Positions 1-5,240 of a stretch of DNA of 8,548 nucleotides are shown here, piece after piece. Source of the stretch: G020353235 sp964569555 (GTDB lineage Bacteria > Chloroflexota > Dehalococcoidia > Dehalococcoidales > JAUYDJ01). The position numbers were made by a program, and so were the translations under genes. The notes beneath the pieces were generated by a model. That model worked only from the letters and a program-made list of their open reading frames with translations. It ran no database searches and was not told the DNA's origin. Where the stretch lies: NCBI GenBank assembly GCA_964569555.1, contig CAZMTT010000048.1:1-8548 (forward strand). The letters are read 5' to 3'. Each line of letters starts with the position of its first letter. The first letter of the stretch is position 1.

Positions 1-833
1 TTTAGCCGCTTTTTCGCAATAAAATCACTGATTAACCCCCACCGTGATTTCTCTATCTTGGATAGAATATCTTCCTTCAATTCAACCATAAGTACAGGAA
101 CACCTATACGGCTAAAAAAGGCTTTACCACCTATGCTCATTGGTGTGGAAGTAGATGAAATGATTTCCCCCACGACTCCTATCCGCCAATGGATGCTATC
201 ACGACCAAAGGGGAAAGAAAAGGCTCTCATGATTTCTAAGGCTTCATCTACTTGATTTCTAGCATAAGAAATCGCTTTAGTTCGGTCTCCAGGAGACCAG
301 ACTCGTGCTAGCACATTCACGTTGGAAGCACCCTCGTGCCAAAATGTTTTTAATTTGTCCTTCCACAATTTAAGCTCTGCTTTTGTAACTTCACGGAAAG
401 TCACATGATGAAAATCAACTGGCTCACCTTCGTACCAAAGGTTTGCTATTGGAATGTCGACATTCTGCCAAGACTCAAATTTTATTAATTCATTCAAATG
501 ACGTCTTGCTTCACTTACAAGTTCTTGATTATAGAGATGTTCTGCCGATTTATAATCAATCGTCTGGTTCTGTAGGAAATCATAAACTAATTTGTGCTTT
601 ATCCCGTATTCTGAAAGCATTTCAGGGTTAAGCTTCAATACACCTTGAGTAACTTCTTCAAATATTGGTTTACCATCCTGATAACCAAAATACGGCCTGA
701 AAAGGATTGACATATCTTGCCACCAGTTAAAATCGCTGGCTTTCTTTCCCTTTCTGAATATTTCAACTAATTCAGCAAGTTTTATAGCCAGCCTGTCTTT
801 TTCCAGCTCTAATGTATCTCGTTTCCCTTTCAT
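1..833 (-). CDS. Unrecognised protein, C-terminus cut by the window edge
   Basis: On the minus strand a frame stays open from ATG at 833 to the left edge, giving about 277 residues with no stop. The protein starts MKGKRDTLELEKDRLAIK and has a charged N-terminal helix. Next come an aromatic stretch (FNWWQD, FRPYFGY), a mixed middle (SEYGIKHKLVYDFLQN, SEARRHLNELIKFESWQ), and then a probable beta segment and helix (NVLARVWSPGDR, then ARNQVDEALEIMRAF). I see no signal peptide or membrane segment. The start is well constrained: a TAA in the same frame lies 10-12 bases upstream with no start codon between, and mtnA ends one base before this ATG. No Shine-Dalgarno sequence is visible, so translation may depend on coupling to mtnA. 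Base composition is 35-40% G+C in lines counted, far below its neighbours, which suggests transfer. I do not recognise the family. The late segment faintly recalls proteins whose C-terminal part is an ApeA-like HEPN domain, but that part would lie outside the window. Confidence 0.8.
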   Translation of the reverse strand, partial: MKGKRDTLELEKDRLAIKLAELVEIFRKGKKASDFNWWQDMSILFRPYFGYQDGKPIFEEVTQGVLKLNPEMLSEYGIKHKLVYDFLQNQTIDYKSAEHLYNQELVSEARRHLNELIKFESWQNVDIPIANLWYEGEPVDFHHVTFREVTKAELKLWKDKLKTFWHEGASNVNVLARVWSPGDRTKAISYARNQVDEALEIMRAFSFPFGRDSIHWRIGVVGEIISSTSTPMSIGGKAFFSRIGVPVLMVELKEDILSKIEKSRWGLISDFIAKKRL

Positions 834-834
834 A

Positions 835-1923
835 TTAGACCATTATCTTTTTCAGCCCCTCCCCGAAGGGCGGTTTAATTATACCACTCTCGGTGATGAT
901 GGCAGTGATGTACTTACTAGGAGTGACGTCAAAAGCGGGGTTCTGCGCCTTGATGCCCTCGGGGGCGATGGCTACCCCCTGAATATGGGTTACCTCATCC
1001 TGATTTCTCTGCTCAATGGGGATTTCCGCCCCGGATTTAAGCGAGGGGTCAATGGTGGTGGTGGGGGCGGCAACATAGAAGGGAATGCGGTGCTCTTTGG
1101 CCAGCACCGCTAAAGCATAGGTGCCGATTTTGTTGGCGGTATCGCCGTTGCCGGCGATGCGGTCGGCACCGACAATGACGCAGTTAATCTCTCTCTTGTG
1201 CATAAAGTAGCCCGCCATAGAATCAGTAATGAGATTAAAGGGAATGCCCGCCTGCTTTAATTCCCAGGCAGTGAGGCGCGCCCCCTGTAATAACGGGCGG
1301 GTCTCGGTGGCCAGGACTTTTATCTTTTTGCCCTGCTCAAAGGCGCGGATAATCACCCCCAGCGCCGTGCCGTAGCCGGTGGTCGCCAGCGGTCCGGTAT
1401 TGCAGTGGGTCAGGATAGTGAAGCCATCTTTGATTAAATCGGCGCCGGACTCGCTTAACTTTCGGGTTGCCTCCGCCTCTTCGGTGTGTATCCTGACGGC
1501 TTCTGCGGCAAGCGCTTTTTTAACCCCATCAATGCTGCTGCCGGCGTCAGCTACCTGCTTCATGCGGTCAAGCATCCTGAAAAGGTTGCGGGCGGTGGGG
1601 CGGGTGGCGGCAATGGTCTTGATTACCGTGTCCAGCCTCTTGCGGAATTCGTCAATGGCACTGGTCTCAATGCCCAGAGCACCCAGGGCGACGCCGTAAG
1701 CCCCGATTACCCCAATGGCGGGCGCCCCCCTGACCTTCAATTCTTTGATGGCAGAGGCTATGCTCTGAGTGTCGCTGAGCTCCAGATAGACCTCTTCCCC
1801 GGGGAGCCTCGTCTGGTCAAGGACCCGGACCCGGTCGCCCAGCCACTCTATAGGCTGATAATTCTTCACCGAGTTAAATGTAACCCAGCCCAGCTCAGCC
1901 GTCAAGGGGTGTTTCCTTGACAC
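835..1923 (-). CDS. mtnA: S-methyl-5-thioribose-1-phosphate isomerase (MtnA)
   Basis: Isomerises 5-methylthioribose-1-phosphate to 5-methylthioribulose-1-phosphate, a cytoplasmic step in recycling methylthioadenosine left by polyamine synthesis and other SAM-using reactions. The family signatures are present: EWLGDRVRVLDQTRLP (26-41), VRGAPAIG (64-71), THCNTGPLATTG (172-183) with the catalytic Cys174, and GADRIAGNGDTANKIGTY (252-269) with the catalytic Asp254. The fold is that of the eIF2B-alpha/MtnA family. Relatives in this superfamily act on ribose-1,5-bisphosphate or other aldose phosphates, but the close match to MtnA motifs favours MtnA. The span given starts at GTG 1923 (362 residues). 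A second GTG at 1869 gives 344 residues starting MKNYQPIEW, closer to the family's usual length and N-terminus, and I think it the likelier start. Neither has a good Shine-Dalgarno sequence. No other methionine-salvage gene is visible. The unrecognised gene at 833 follows after one base. Confidence 0.95.
   Translation of the reverse strand: MSRKHPLTAELGWVTFNSVKNYQPIEWLGDRVRVLDQTRLPGEEVYLELSDTQSIASAIKELKVRGAPAIGVIGAYGVALGALGIETSAIDEFRKRLDTVIKTIAATRPTARNLFRMLDRMKQVADAGSSIDGVKKALAAEAVRIHTEEAEATRKLSESGADLIKDGFTILTHCNTGPLATTGYGTALGVIIRAFEQGKKIKVLATETRPLLQGARLTAWELKQAGIPFNLITDSMAGYFMHKREINCVIVGADRIAGNGDTANKIGTYALAVLAKEHRIPFYVAAPTTTIDPSLKSGAEIPIEQRNQDEVTHIQGVAIAPEGIKAQNPAFDVTPSKYITAIITESGIIKPPFGEGLKKIMV
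1877..1905 (-). promoter_or_regulatory. Possible mtnA promoter inside the annotated 5' end
   Basis: On the minus strand, TTGACG (1905-1900) is followed after 17 bases by TACATT (1882-1877). That is a 5/6 and a 4/6 match to the housekeeping sigma consensus. The expected transcription start falls at about 1870, almost on the GTG at 1869, so mtnA would be read from a leaderless or nearly leaderless message. This would explain why GTG 1869 has no Shine-Dalgarno sequence and would rule out the upstream GTG 1923. The match is short enough to arise by chance. Confidence 0.3.
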
Positions 1924-1945
1924 CCCAGCCTGGGCAGGCTAAACT
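1917..1945 (+). promoter_or_regulatory. Sigma-70-type promoter for the MaoC gene pair
   Basis: TTGACA (1917-1922, 6/6) and TAAACT (1940-1945, 4/6) are separated by 17 bases. The predicted transcription start near 1952 gives a leader of about 23 bases before the ATG at 1975. A Shine-Dalgarno-like GGGGTGAGC lies just before that ATG. The tldD promoter proposed at 7985-7956 has the same TAAACT hexamer and a similar leader length, which strengthens both calls. Confidence 0.55.
1927..1940. promoter_or_regulatory. Palindrome in the promoter spacer, possible operator
   Basis: AGCCTG (1927-1932) and CAGGCT (1935-1940) form a perfect inverted repeat with a two-base centre (GG). It lies almost wholly in the 17-base spacer between the proposed -35 and -10 of the MaoC promoter and touches the first base of the -10. 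A dimeric regulator bound here would block that promoter, and could also affect the divergent mtnA gene. The arms are only 6 bases, so chance is possible, and no regulator gene is visible. Confidence 0.35.
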
Positions 1946-1974
1946 GGCTTGGTTAAGTGACATTGGGGTGAGCA

Positions 1975-2385
1975 ATGGCAGAGGGTATTGCAGCGCTGAA
2001 AGACAGCATCGGGGTGGAGCGGGCGGTGGGGGTATATGAAATTAAAAGGGCAAAGATAGAGAGCTTTGCCCGGGCTATCGGCGACCCCAACCCGTTATGG
2101 CAAGACATCGCCCCACCCAGCCTCATCCCCGCCCTGGGCTTTGCCCGGATTTTGCCCGAGCTAATTTCTCTCTTCCCTACCCTCCTCCACGGCAGCACCG
2201 AGCTGGAGTGCCACCAGCCGGTCAGGGCGGGCGACCGGATAAAAGTTAGTAGTAAGTTAGCCAACATCCGCCAGCGCGCCGGCAAAGACCAGCGCCCGGT
2301 GGCTTTCCTCACCATTGAGCTGACCTATAAAAATCAGAGACAGGAACTGGTGGCCAGGTGCCGCCAGGTACTTATCGCCCAATGA
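1975..2385 (+). CDS. MaoC-like N-terminal (FAS1-type dehydratase) subunit
   Basis: A 136-residue single hot-dog domain of the MaoC_dehydrat_N/HadA-like type. Supporting segments are YEIKRAKIESFARAIGDPNPLW (21-42), then IAPPSLIPAL (45-54), LHGSTELECHQPVRAGD (71-87) and a C-terminal strand (FLTIELTYKN). In paired enzymes such as mycobacterial HadA/HadC and steroid-degrading ChsH1/ChsH2 (family knowledge), this kind of subunit shapes the acyl pocket while the partner supplies catalysis. That fits here: GDPNPLW has Trp where the hydratase motif has its catalytic His. The stretch after it runs almost directly into IAPP, so the loop that usually follows GDPNPL (as I recall it) seems shortened by about ten residues. 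The stop TGA overlaps the next gene's ATG by four bases, implying coupled translation and equal amounts of the two subunits. The start ATG is preceded by GGGGTGAGC. Confidence 0.8.
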   Translation: MAEGIAALKDSIGVERAVGVYEIKRAKIESFARAIGDPNPLWQDIAPPSLIPALGFARILPELISLFPTLLHGSTELECHQPVRAGDRIKVSSKLANIRQRAGKDQRPVAFLTIELTYKNQRQELVARCRQVLIAQ

Positions 2386-2816
2386 AAAAGCAGCTCTACT
2401 ACGAAGATATAGCCGTCGGCGGTGAAATACCGCCTCTGGTCAAAAAGCCGACCACCGACCAGCTAGTGAGGTGGGGCGAGGTCTCCGGCGACCACAACCC
2501 CATTCACTTTGATGAAGACTTTGCCCGGAGCCGGGGGCTGCCCGGGGTTATCGTCCAGGGGCAGCTGGCTTTCAGCTTTCTGTCCCAGCTACTAAGCGAC
2601 TGGACAGGAGAGCAGGGCGTTCTCCTAAAACTGAACTGCAGCTACAAGGGGATGAACTTCCCCGGGGAGACCCTTACCTGCCGGGGCAAGGTAATCAAGC
2701 AGTATACTATGGCGGATAAATATTATGTGGACTGCAGTCTCTGGGTGGAGAACCCGCGGGGGGAGAAAACCCTATCCGGTACGGCTACGGTCGCCCTGCC
2801 GCACCGGGAGCAATAA
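2382..2816 (+). CDS. MaoC-like (R)-specific enoyl hydratase/dehydratase, catalytic subunit
   Basis: A 144-residue hot-dog protein with the full hydratase-2 motif, SGDHNPIHFDEDFARSRGL (35-53). Asp37 and His42 are the expected catalytic pair that add or remove water across the 2,3 bond of acyl-CoA or acyl-ACP. The following GVIVQGQLAFSFL is the usual substrate-side helix, and NFPGETLTCRGKV is the later hot-dog strand. I place the start at ATG 2382, which overlaps the upstream TGA in the typical ATGA arrangement. The frame is also open from a GTG at 2358, but that would add eight residues overlapping the partner gene and disturb the normal N-terminus. The likely role is a heterodimer with the upstream subunit, acting in fatty-acid synthesis, hydroxyacyl-CoA metabolism or degradation of a branched or cyclic acid. 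The sequence does not decide the substrate. The gene ends five bases before the convergent acetyltransferase gene, with no clear terminator between. Confidence 0.88.
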   Translation: MKKQLYYEDIAVGGEIPPLVKKPTTDQLVRWGEVSGDHNPIHFDEDFARSRGLPGVIVQGQLAFSFLSQLLSDWTGEQGVLLKLNCSYKGMNFPGETLTCRGKVIKQYTMADKYYVDCSLWVENPRGEKTLSGTATVALPHREQ

Positions 2817-2821
2817 AAATA

Positions 2822-3349
2822 TCAAGCCTTTTCCGGCTGCTTTCGCCACTGGCTGCGGTTTATCTCCATAAGCACAAAGTTATACCCGTCCCTCTCCCAC
2901 TTTGCGTACCGGCTGAAGCCACACTTCTCAAAGCAGCGGTGGGCCCTAAAGTTACCGGTCAGTGTCTTTAAGTAGATGCGGTTAAGCTTTGTTTCCCGAA
3001 AGATATAATCAACCAGGGTGTTTACTACATCGGTGCCGTAGCCCTTATCCCAGTAATCGCGGTCACCAATCATGATGCCCAGCTCAGCTTCGCCCCGGAT
3101 GTAGCTGATGTCATAAAAGCCGCAGTTGCCAATATACTTGCCATCCGTAGTCTCGATAGCAAACTGGCGGCTGGTGGAACGAGAAAGGTGCAAATCAGTG
3201 CTGTAGTTCAGCAGAAATTGGGCAAAGCTGCTGGTCAACCGTGGCGCCGCATCCAGATGTGCCAGCTCGGTGTCTTTCTTCCACTTATAGTCATTGCGGG
3301 CATCGCTTAATTTTTTATCGCGCAGCACCACCTTCTGGCCGGTAATCAT
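2822..3349 (-). CDS. GNAT-family N-acetyltransferase (RimJ/RimL type)
   Basis: A 175-residue single-domain acetyltransferase that would move an acetyl group from acetyl-CoA to an amine. The substrate may be a protein N-terminus, as in the RimJ/RimL branch, or a small molecule. The N-terminus VVLRDKKLSDARNDYKWKKD is typical of this branch. FAIETTDGKYIGNCGFYDI is the beta2-beta3-beta4 region, and IMIGDRDYWDKGYGTDVV is motif A, with the KGYGT acetyl-CoA loop. NFRAHRCFEKCGF is motif B. Two starts are possible: TTG at 3352 or ATG at 3349. The Shine-Dalgarno AAGGAG lies at 3364-3359, six bases before the TTG and nine before the ATG; I prefer ATG as the commoner codon. It follows the HEAT-repeat gene on the same strand after 22 bases, so it is probably the last gene of that operon. 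Confidence 0.88.
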   Translation of the reverse strand: MITGQKVVLRDKKLSDARNDYKWKKDTELAHLDAAPRLTSSFAQFLLNYSTDLHLSRSTSRQFAIETTDGKYIGNCGFYDISYIRGEAELGIMIGDRDYWDKGYGTDVVNTLVDYIFRETKLNRIYLKTLTGNFRAHRCFEKCGFSRYAKWERDGYNFVLMEINRSQWRKQPEKA

Positions 3350-3358
3350 CAAAAATAA

Positions 3359-3364
3359 CTCCTT
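3359..3364 (-). promoter_or_regulatory. Ribosome binding site of the acetyltransferase gene
   Basis: AAGGAG on the minus strand, lying in the 22-base gap after the HEAT-repeat gene's stop. It is six bases from TTG 3352 and nine from ATG 3349, so it confirms the start region but does not fully decide between the two codons. Confidence 0.6.
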
Positions 3365-3371
3365 ATGTCAA

Positions 3372-4304
3372 CTATCCGAAAGAAAGCGGGTTTTCCCACG
3401 CTTCCAGCTCGGCAAGGGCCTGCCTGGCGGCCTCGCGGACTGCCTCGCTGGAGTTATACCGGCACTCCTCCAGACAGCTCTTGGCCTCACTGCCCCCTAT
3501 CCTGCCCAGTGCCTGAATTGCCGCCAGCCGCACATCGGTATCGGGGTCATTGACCAGCCTGGTCGCCGGGGCTACCGCCCCTTCCCTGCCCATCTCACCG
3601 CAGGCAACCACCGCTTCGTAGCGTATCTCGGCATCGGCACTGGCTAACTCCTTGAGCAGTATCGGTAGCCAGGCCGGGTCACAGTTCCGGCCCATGGCAT
3701 AGATAGCGCTGACCTTGAACTCAGGATTATGGCCCTGGTAAGCCTGGCGAATTGCCTGACTCACCTGAGGCAGGCTTAACGGGGCGGCTGCCTCCAGGGC
3801 ACGGCGCCTGACCCCTATGGTGCGGCTCTGGTCATCAATAATGTTAAACAAAGCCTGGCATATTTTGGCTTTGTGGCAGGAACGCAGCTTCTCCTGCTCC
3901 GCCAGCATGGCGAAATTACCCAGGGCACTGGCCGCCATAGCCTGGACATCGGCCGAGCTATCCTGCTCCAGCAGCTCAATCAGGGGACTGACCAGAGAGG
4001 GCTCTTCACTTTCCCACAGCCCCTCAATCGCCTTGCATTTTACCTCGCTGTCCTCGTCTTTGAGGCAATACCGGAAAATATCATCAAAGTTAAGCTCAAA
4101 GTTATCCTCGGTAAGCTCAACCAGCCGGTAGACAATCTGACGCCGCCGCTTTGGCTCAATCGCCGCCCATACCTTGTCTAAAAGCTCAAGCTCATCCGGA
4201 CTCAGGTTGGACAGCCCGACCAGCCCGGAACTGAGCAACGGCTTGGCCTTATCGCCCAGGTCAGCGATAATCTCCTCAGCCGATAAACCGGGGTCTAGTT
4301 CCAT
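3372..4304 (-). CDS. HEAT-repeat scaffold protein
   Basis: A 310-residue protein, almost all helix, with no membrane segment or signal peptide. After an N-terminal region (1-70, with PDELELLDKVWAAIEPKRRR) it has about seven HEAT/PBS-lyase-type repeats at roughly 74-100, 104-135, 145-175, 180-206, 212-240, 243-270 and 273-300. The last three are clearest, with the repeated pattern EIRYEAVVACGEMG, DVRLAAIQALGRIG and AVREAARQALAEL. HEAT arrays bind other proteins and have no catalysis of their own. Its start overlaps the PAC2 gene's end by 10 bases, and its ribosome binding site lies inside that gene, so the two are translated together and may act together. Relatives of this repeat type act as bilin lyases, but no phycobilisome context exists here and I would not call it a lyase. 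Confidence 0.85.
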   Translation of the reverse strand: MELDPGLSAEEIIADLGDKAKPLLSSGLVGLSNLSPDELELLDKVWAAIEPKRRRQIVYRLVELTEDNFELNFDDIFRYCLKDEDSEVKCKAIEGLWESEEPSLVSPLIELLEQDSSADVQAMAASALGNFAMLAEQEKLRSCHKAKICQALFNIIDDQSRTIGVRRRALEAAAPLSLPQVSQAIRQAYQGHNPEFKVSAIYAMGRNCDPAWLPILLKELASADAEIRYEAVVACGEMGREGAVAPATRLVNDPDTDVRLAAIQALGRIGGSEAKSCLEECRYNSSEAVREAARQALAELEAWENPLSFG

Positions 4305-5092
4305 CCCTCCTCCTCTTCCTCATCCCCGTGTTCCCAGATAGGCTCGGTAAAGTAATCGATATAGTCCTCCATGGCTCTATCCGTTAACTCCCTTATCTTC
4401 TCCTTGGTCTCCCCGGCCTGCTGCACCAGCTCCGCCAGGTCAACCTCAATGCCCAGCATCCGCGTCAGCACCTTGATGATAGCCAGAGCCGCCATCGGGT
4501 TTTGCACCCTGGTGGTATAGAGGGGCACCTCACCCAGCAGGCAGATACCCTTGATATCCCGCTCCTTGGCCGCCCCCAGCAGTAAGCCATTAAGCCCGGC
4601 AATCTGCAGGTTACCCCGCTGCGCCAGCTTGTAACGCTTTAAATCCTCAGCCACCTCCGGGCTGGTGGCCACCCCCCAGACATCGGGCGACTCCGAGTGG
4701 TGAATGCGGGTCAGGGCAGCAGCACAGGTATATACCCGCCTGGCGCCGAATCTCTCCCCGATATCAAGGACACAATTAGCCAGCTCATAAGCGTTGGCAC
4801 CGGGCTGAGCTTCACCGATGAATAATATCAAATCACTCCCCCCGCCCCTGTTCTTCCAGTAGTAGAACTCGCTCTGGGGAAAGTGGGGTGCCTCAATGAC
4901 ATTGTTCTCCACCACCACCCCGGTGGGGTCGAAGAAGTATGAAGCCTCAACCTCACCCAGTCTTTTGAAGTCCAGCTTCTTCAAGAGATAGGCCGCCACA
5001 ATGATGGCCACATTGCTCACCCCGGGCCAGGCCGCCAGCATATTGGGCGCCTTAAGCTTGGGGCGGGCGTAAATCTTGACTAAACGATTCAT
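4295..5092 (-). CDS. PAC2-family protein
   Basis: A 265-residue cytoplasmic protein of the PAC2 family, named after the eukaryotic proteasome assembly chaperone. Family segments are MLAAWPGVSNVAIIVAAYLLKKL (18-40), DLILFIGEAQP (87-97), RRVYTCAAALTRIHH (118-132), IAGLNGLLLGAAKERDIKGICLLGEVP (164-190) and the C-terminal helices (NPMAALAIIKVLTRMLGIEVDL). It ends in an acidic tail, DEEEEEGWN. The start ATG has a suitable GAGAGG five or so bases upstream. Bacterial and archaeal members are common but mostly of unknown role, and no proteasome subunit gene is visible here, so a proteasome function should not be assumed. It heads a close group with the HEAT-repeat and GNAT genes. Any promoter would lie in the 148-base gap after tldE. 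I see no convincing one, so read-through from tldDE is possible. Confidence 0.88.
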   Translation of the reverse strand: MNRLVKIYARPKLKAPNMLAAWPGVSNVAIIVAAYLLKKLDFKRLGEVEASYFFDPTGVVVENNVIEAPHFPQSEFYYWKNRGGGSDLILFIGEAQPGANAYELANCVLDIGERFGARRVYTCAAALTRIHHSESPDVWGVATSPEVAEDLKRYKLAQRGNLQIAGLNGLLLGAAKERDIKGICLLGEVPLYTTRVQNPMAALAIIKVLTRMLGIEVDLAELVQQAGETKEKIRELTDRAMEDYIDYFTEPIWEHGDEEEEEGWN

Positions 5093-5127
5093 TTTACCTC
5101 TCTTTTAGGTAACCCTATCCCCTCAAT

Positions 5128-5154
5128 CCCCTTCCCCTCGATGAGGGGAAGGGG
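5128..5154. repeat. Strong GC-rich hairpin (12-base arms), likely dispersed repeat
   Basis: CCCCTTCCCCTC (5128-5139) and its exact complement GAGGGGAAGGGG (5143-5154) flank a three-base loop, GAT. It lies 36 bases upstream of the PAC2 start, in the gap between tldE and PAC2. The simple C/T versus G/A arms and the flanking CCCTATCCCCTCAAT look like a dispersed intergenic palindromic repeat rather than a unique regulator. No T-run follows on either strand, so it is not a classic terminator, although it could stop or shield RNA ends. Confidence 0.6.
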
Positions 5155-5168
5155 AAGGTAATTTCTTA

Positions 5169-5187
5169 AGAGGGGCTACGCCCCTCT
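5169..5187 (-). terminator. Possible terminator or processing hairpin after tldE
   Basis: AGAGGGGC (5169-5176) and GCCCCTCT (5180-5187) pair perfectly around a three-base loop. It begins about 50 bases after the tldE stop. In the direction of tldE transcription the stem is followed by TTAAGAAATT, a weak T-tract, so efficient termination is doubtful. Together with the hairpin at 5128-5154 it makes the whole 5093-5240 gap a structured spacer that may partly separate tldDE from the PAC2 group. Confidence 0.4.
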
Positions 5188-5240
5188 AAAACTCCGCTAT
5201 TAAATAAGCAAAGTTAGTTGGTAACCTCGCTTCTCCTAGC

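Noticed and set aside
1486..1920. Plus-strand open frame of 144 codons opposite mtnA
   Set aside because: It lies wholly antisense to mtnA, whose catalytic motifs are all present, and its product has no recognisable domain.
1953..2315. Minus-strand open frame of 120 codons opposite the first MaoC gene
   Set aside because: Its product is a low-complexity, Arg/Ala/Ser-rich shadow; the opposite strand encodes a clear hot-dog domain.
2358..2381. Upstream GTG start for the catalytic MaoC subunit
   Set aside because: It would add MPPGTYRP inside the partner gene. ATG 2382 gives the typical ATGA overlap and a normal N-terminus.
3372..4304. Reading the HEAT-repeat protein as a phycobilin lyase
   Set aside because: The PBS-lyase repeat name reflects the repeat type only; no phycobilisome or photosynthesis gene is nearby.
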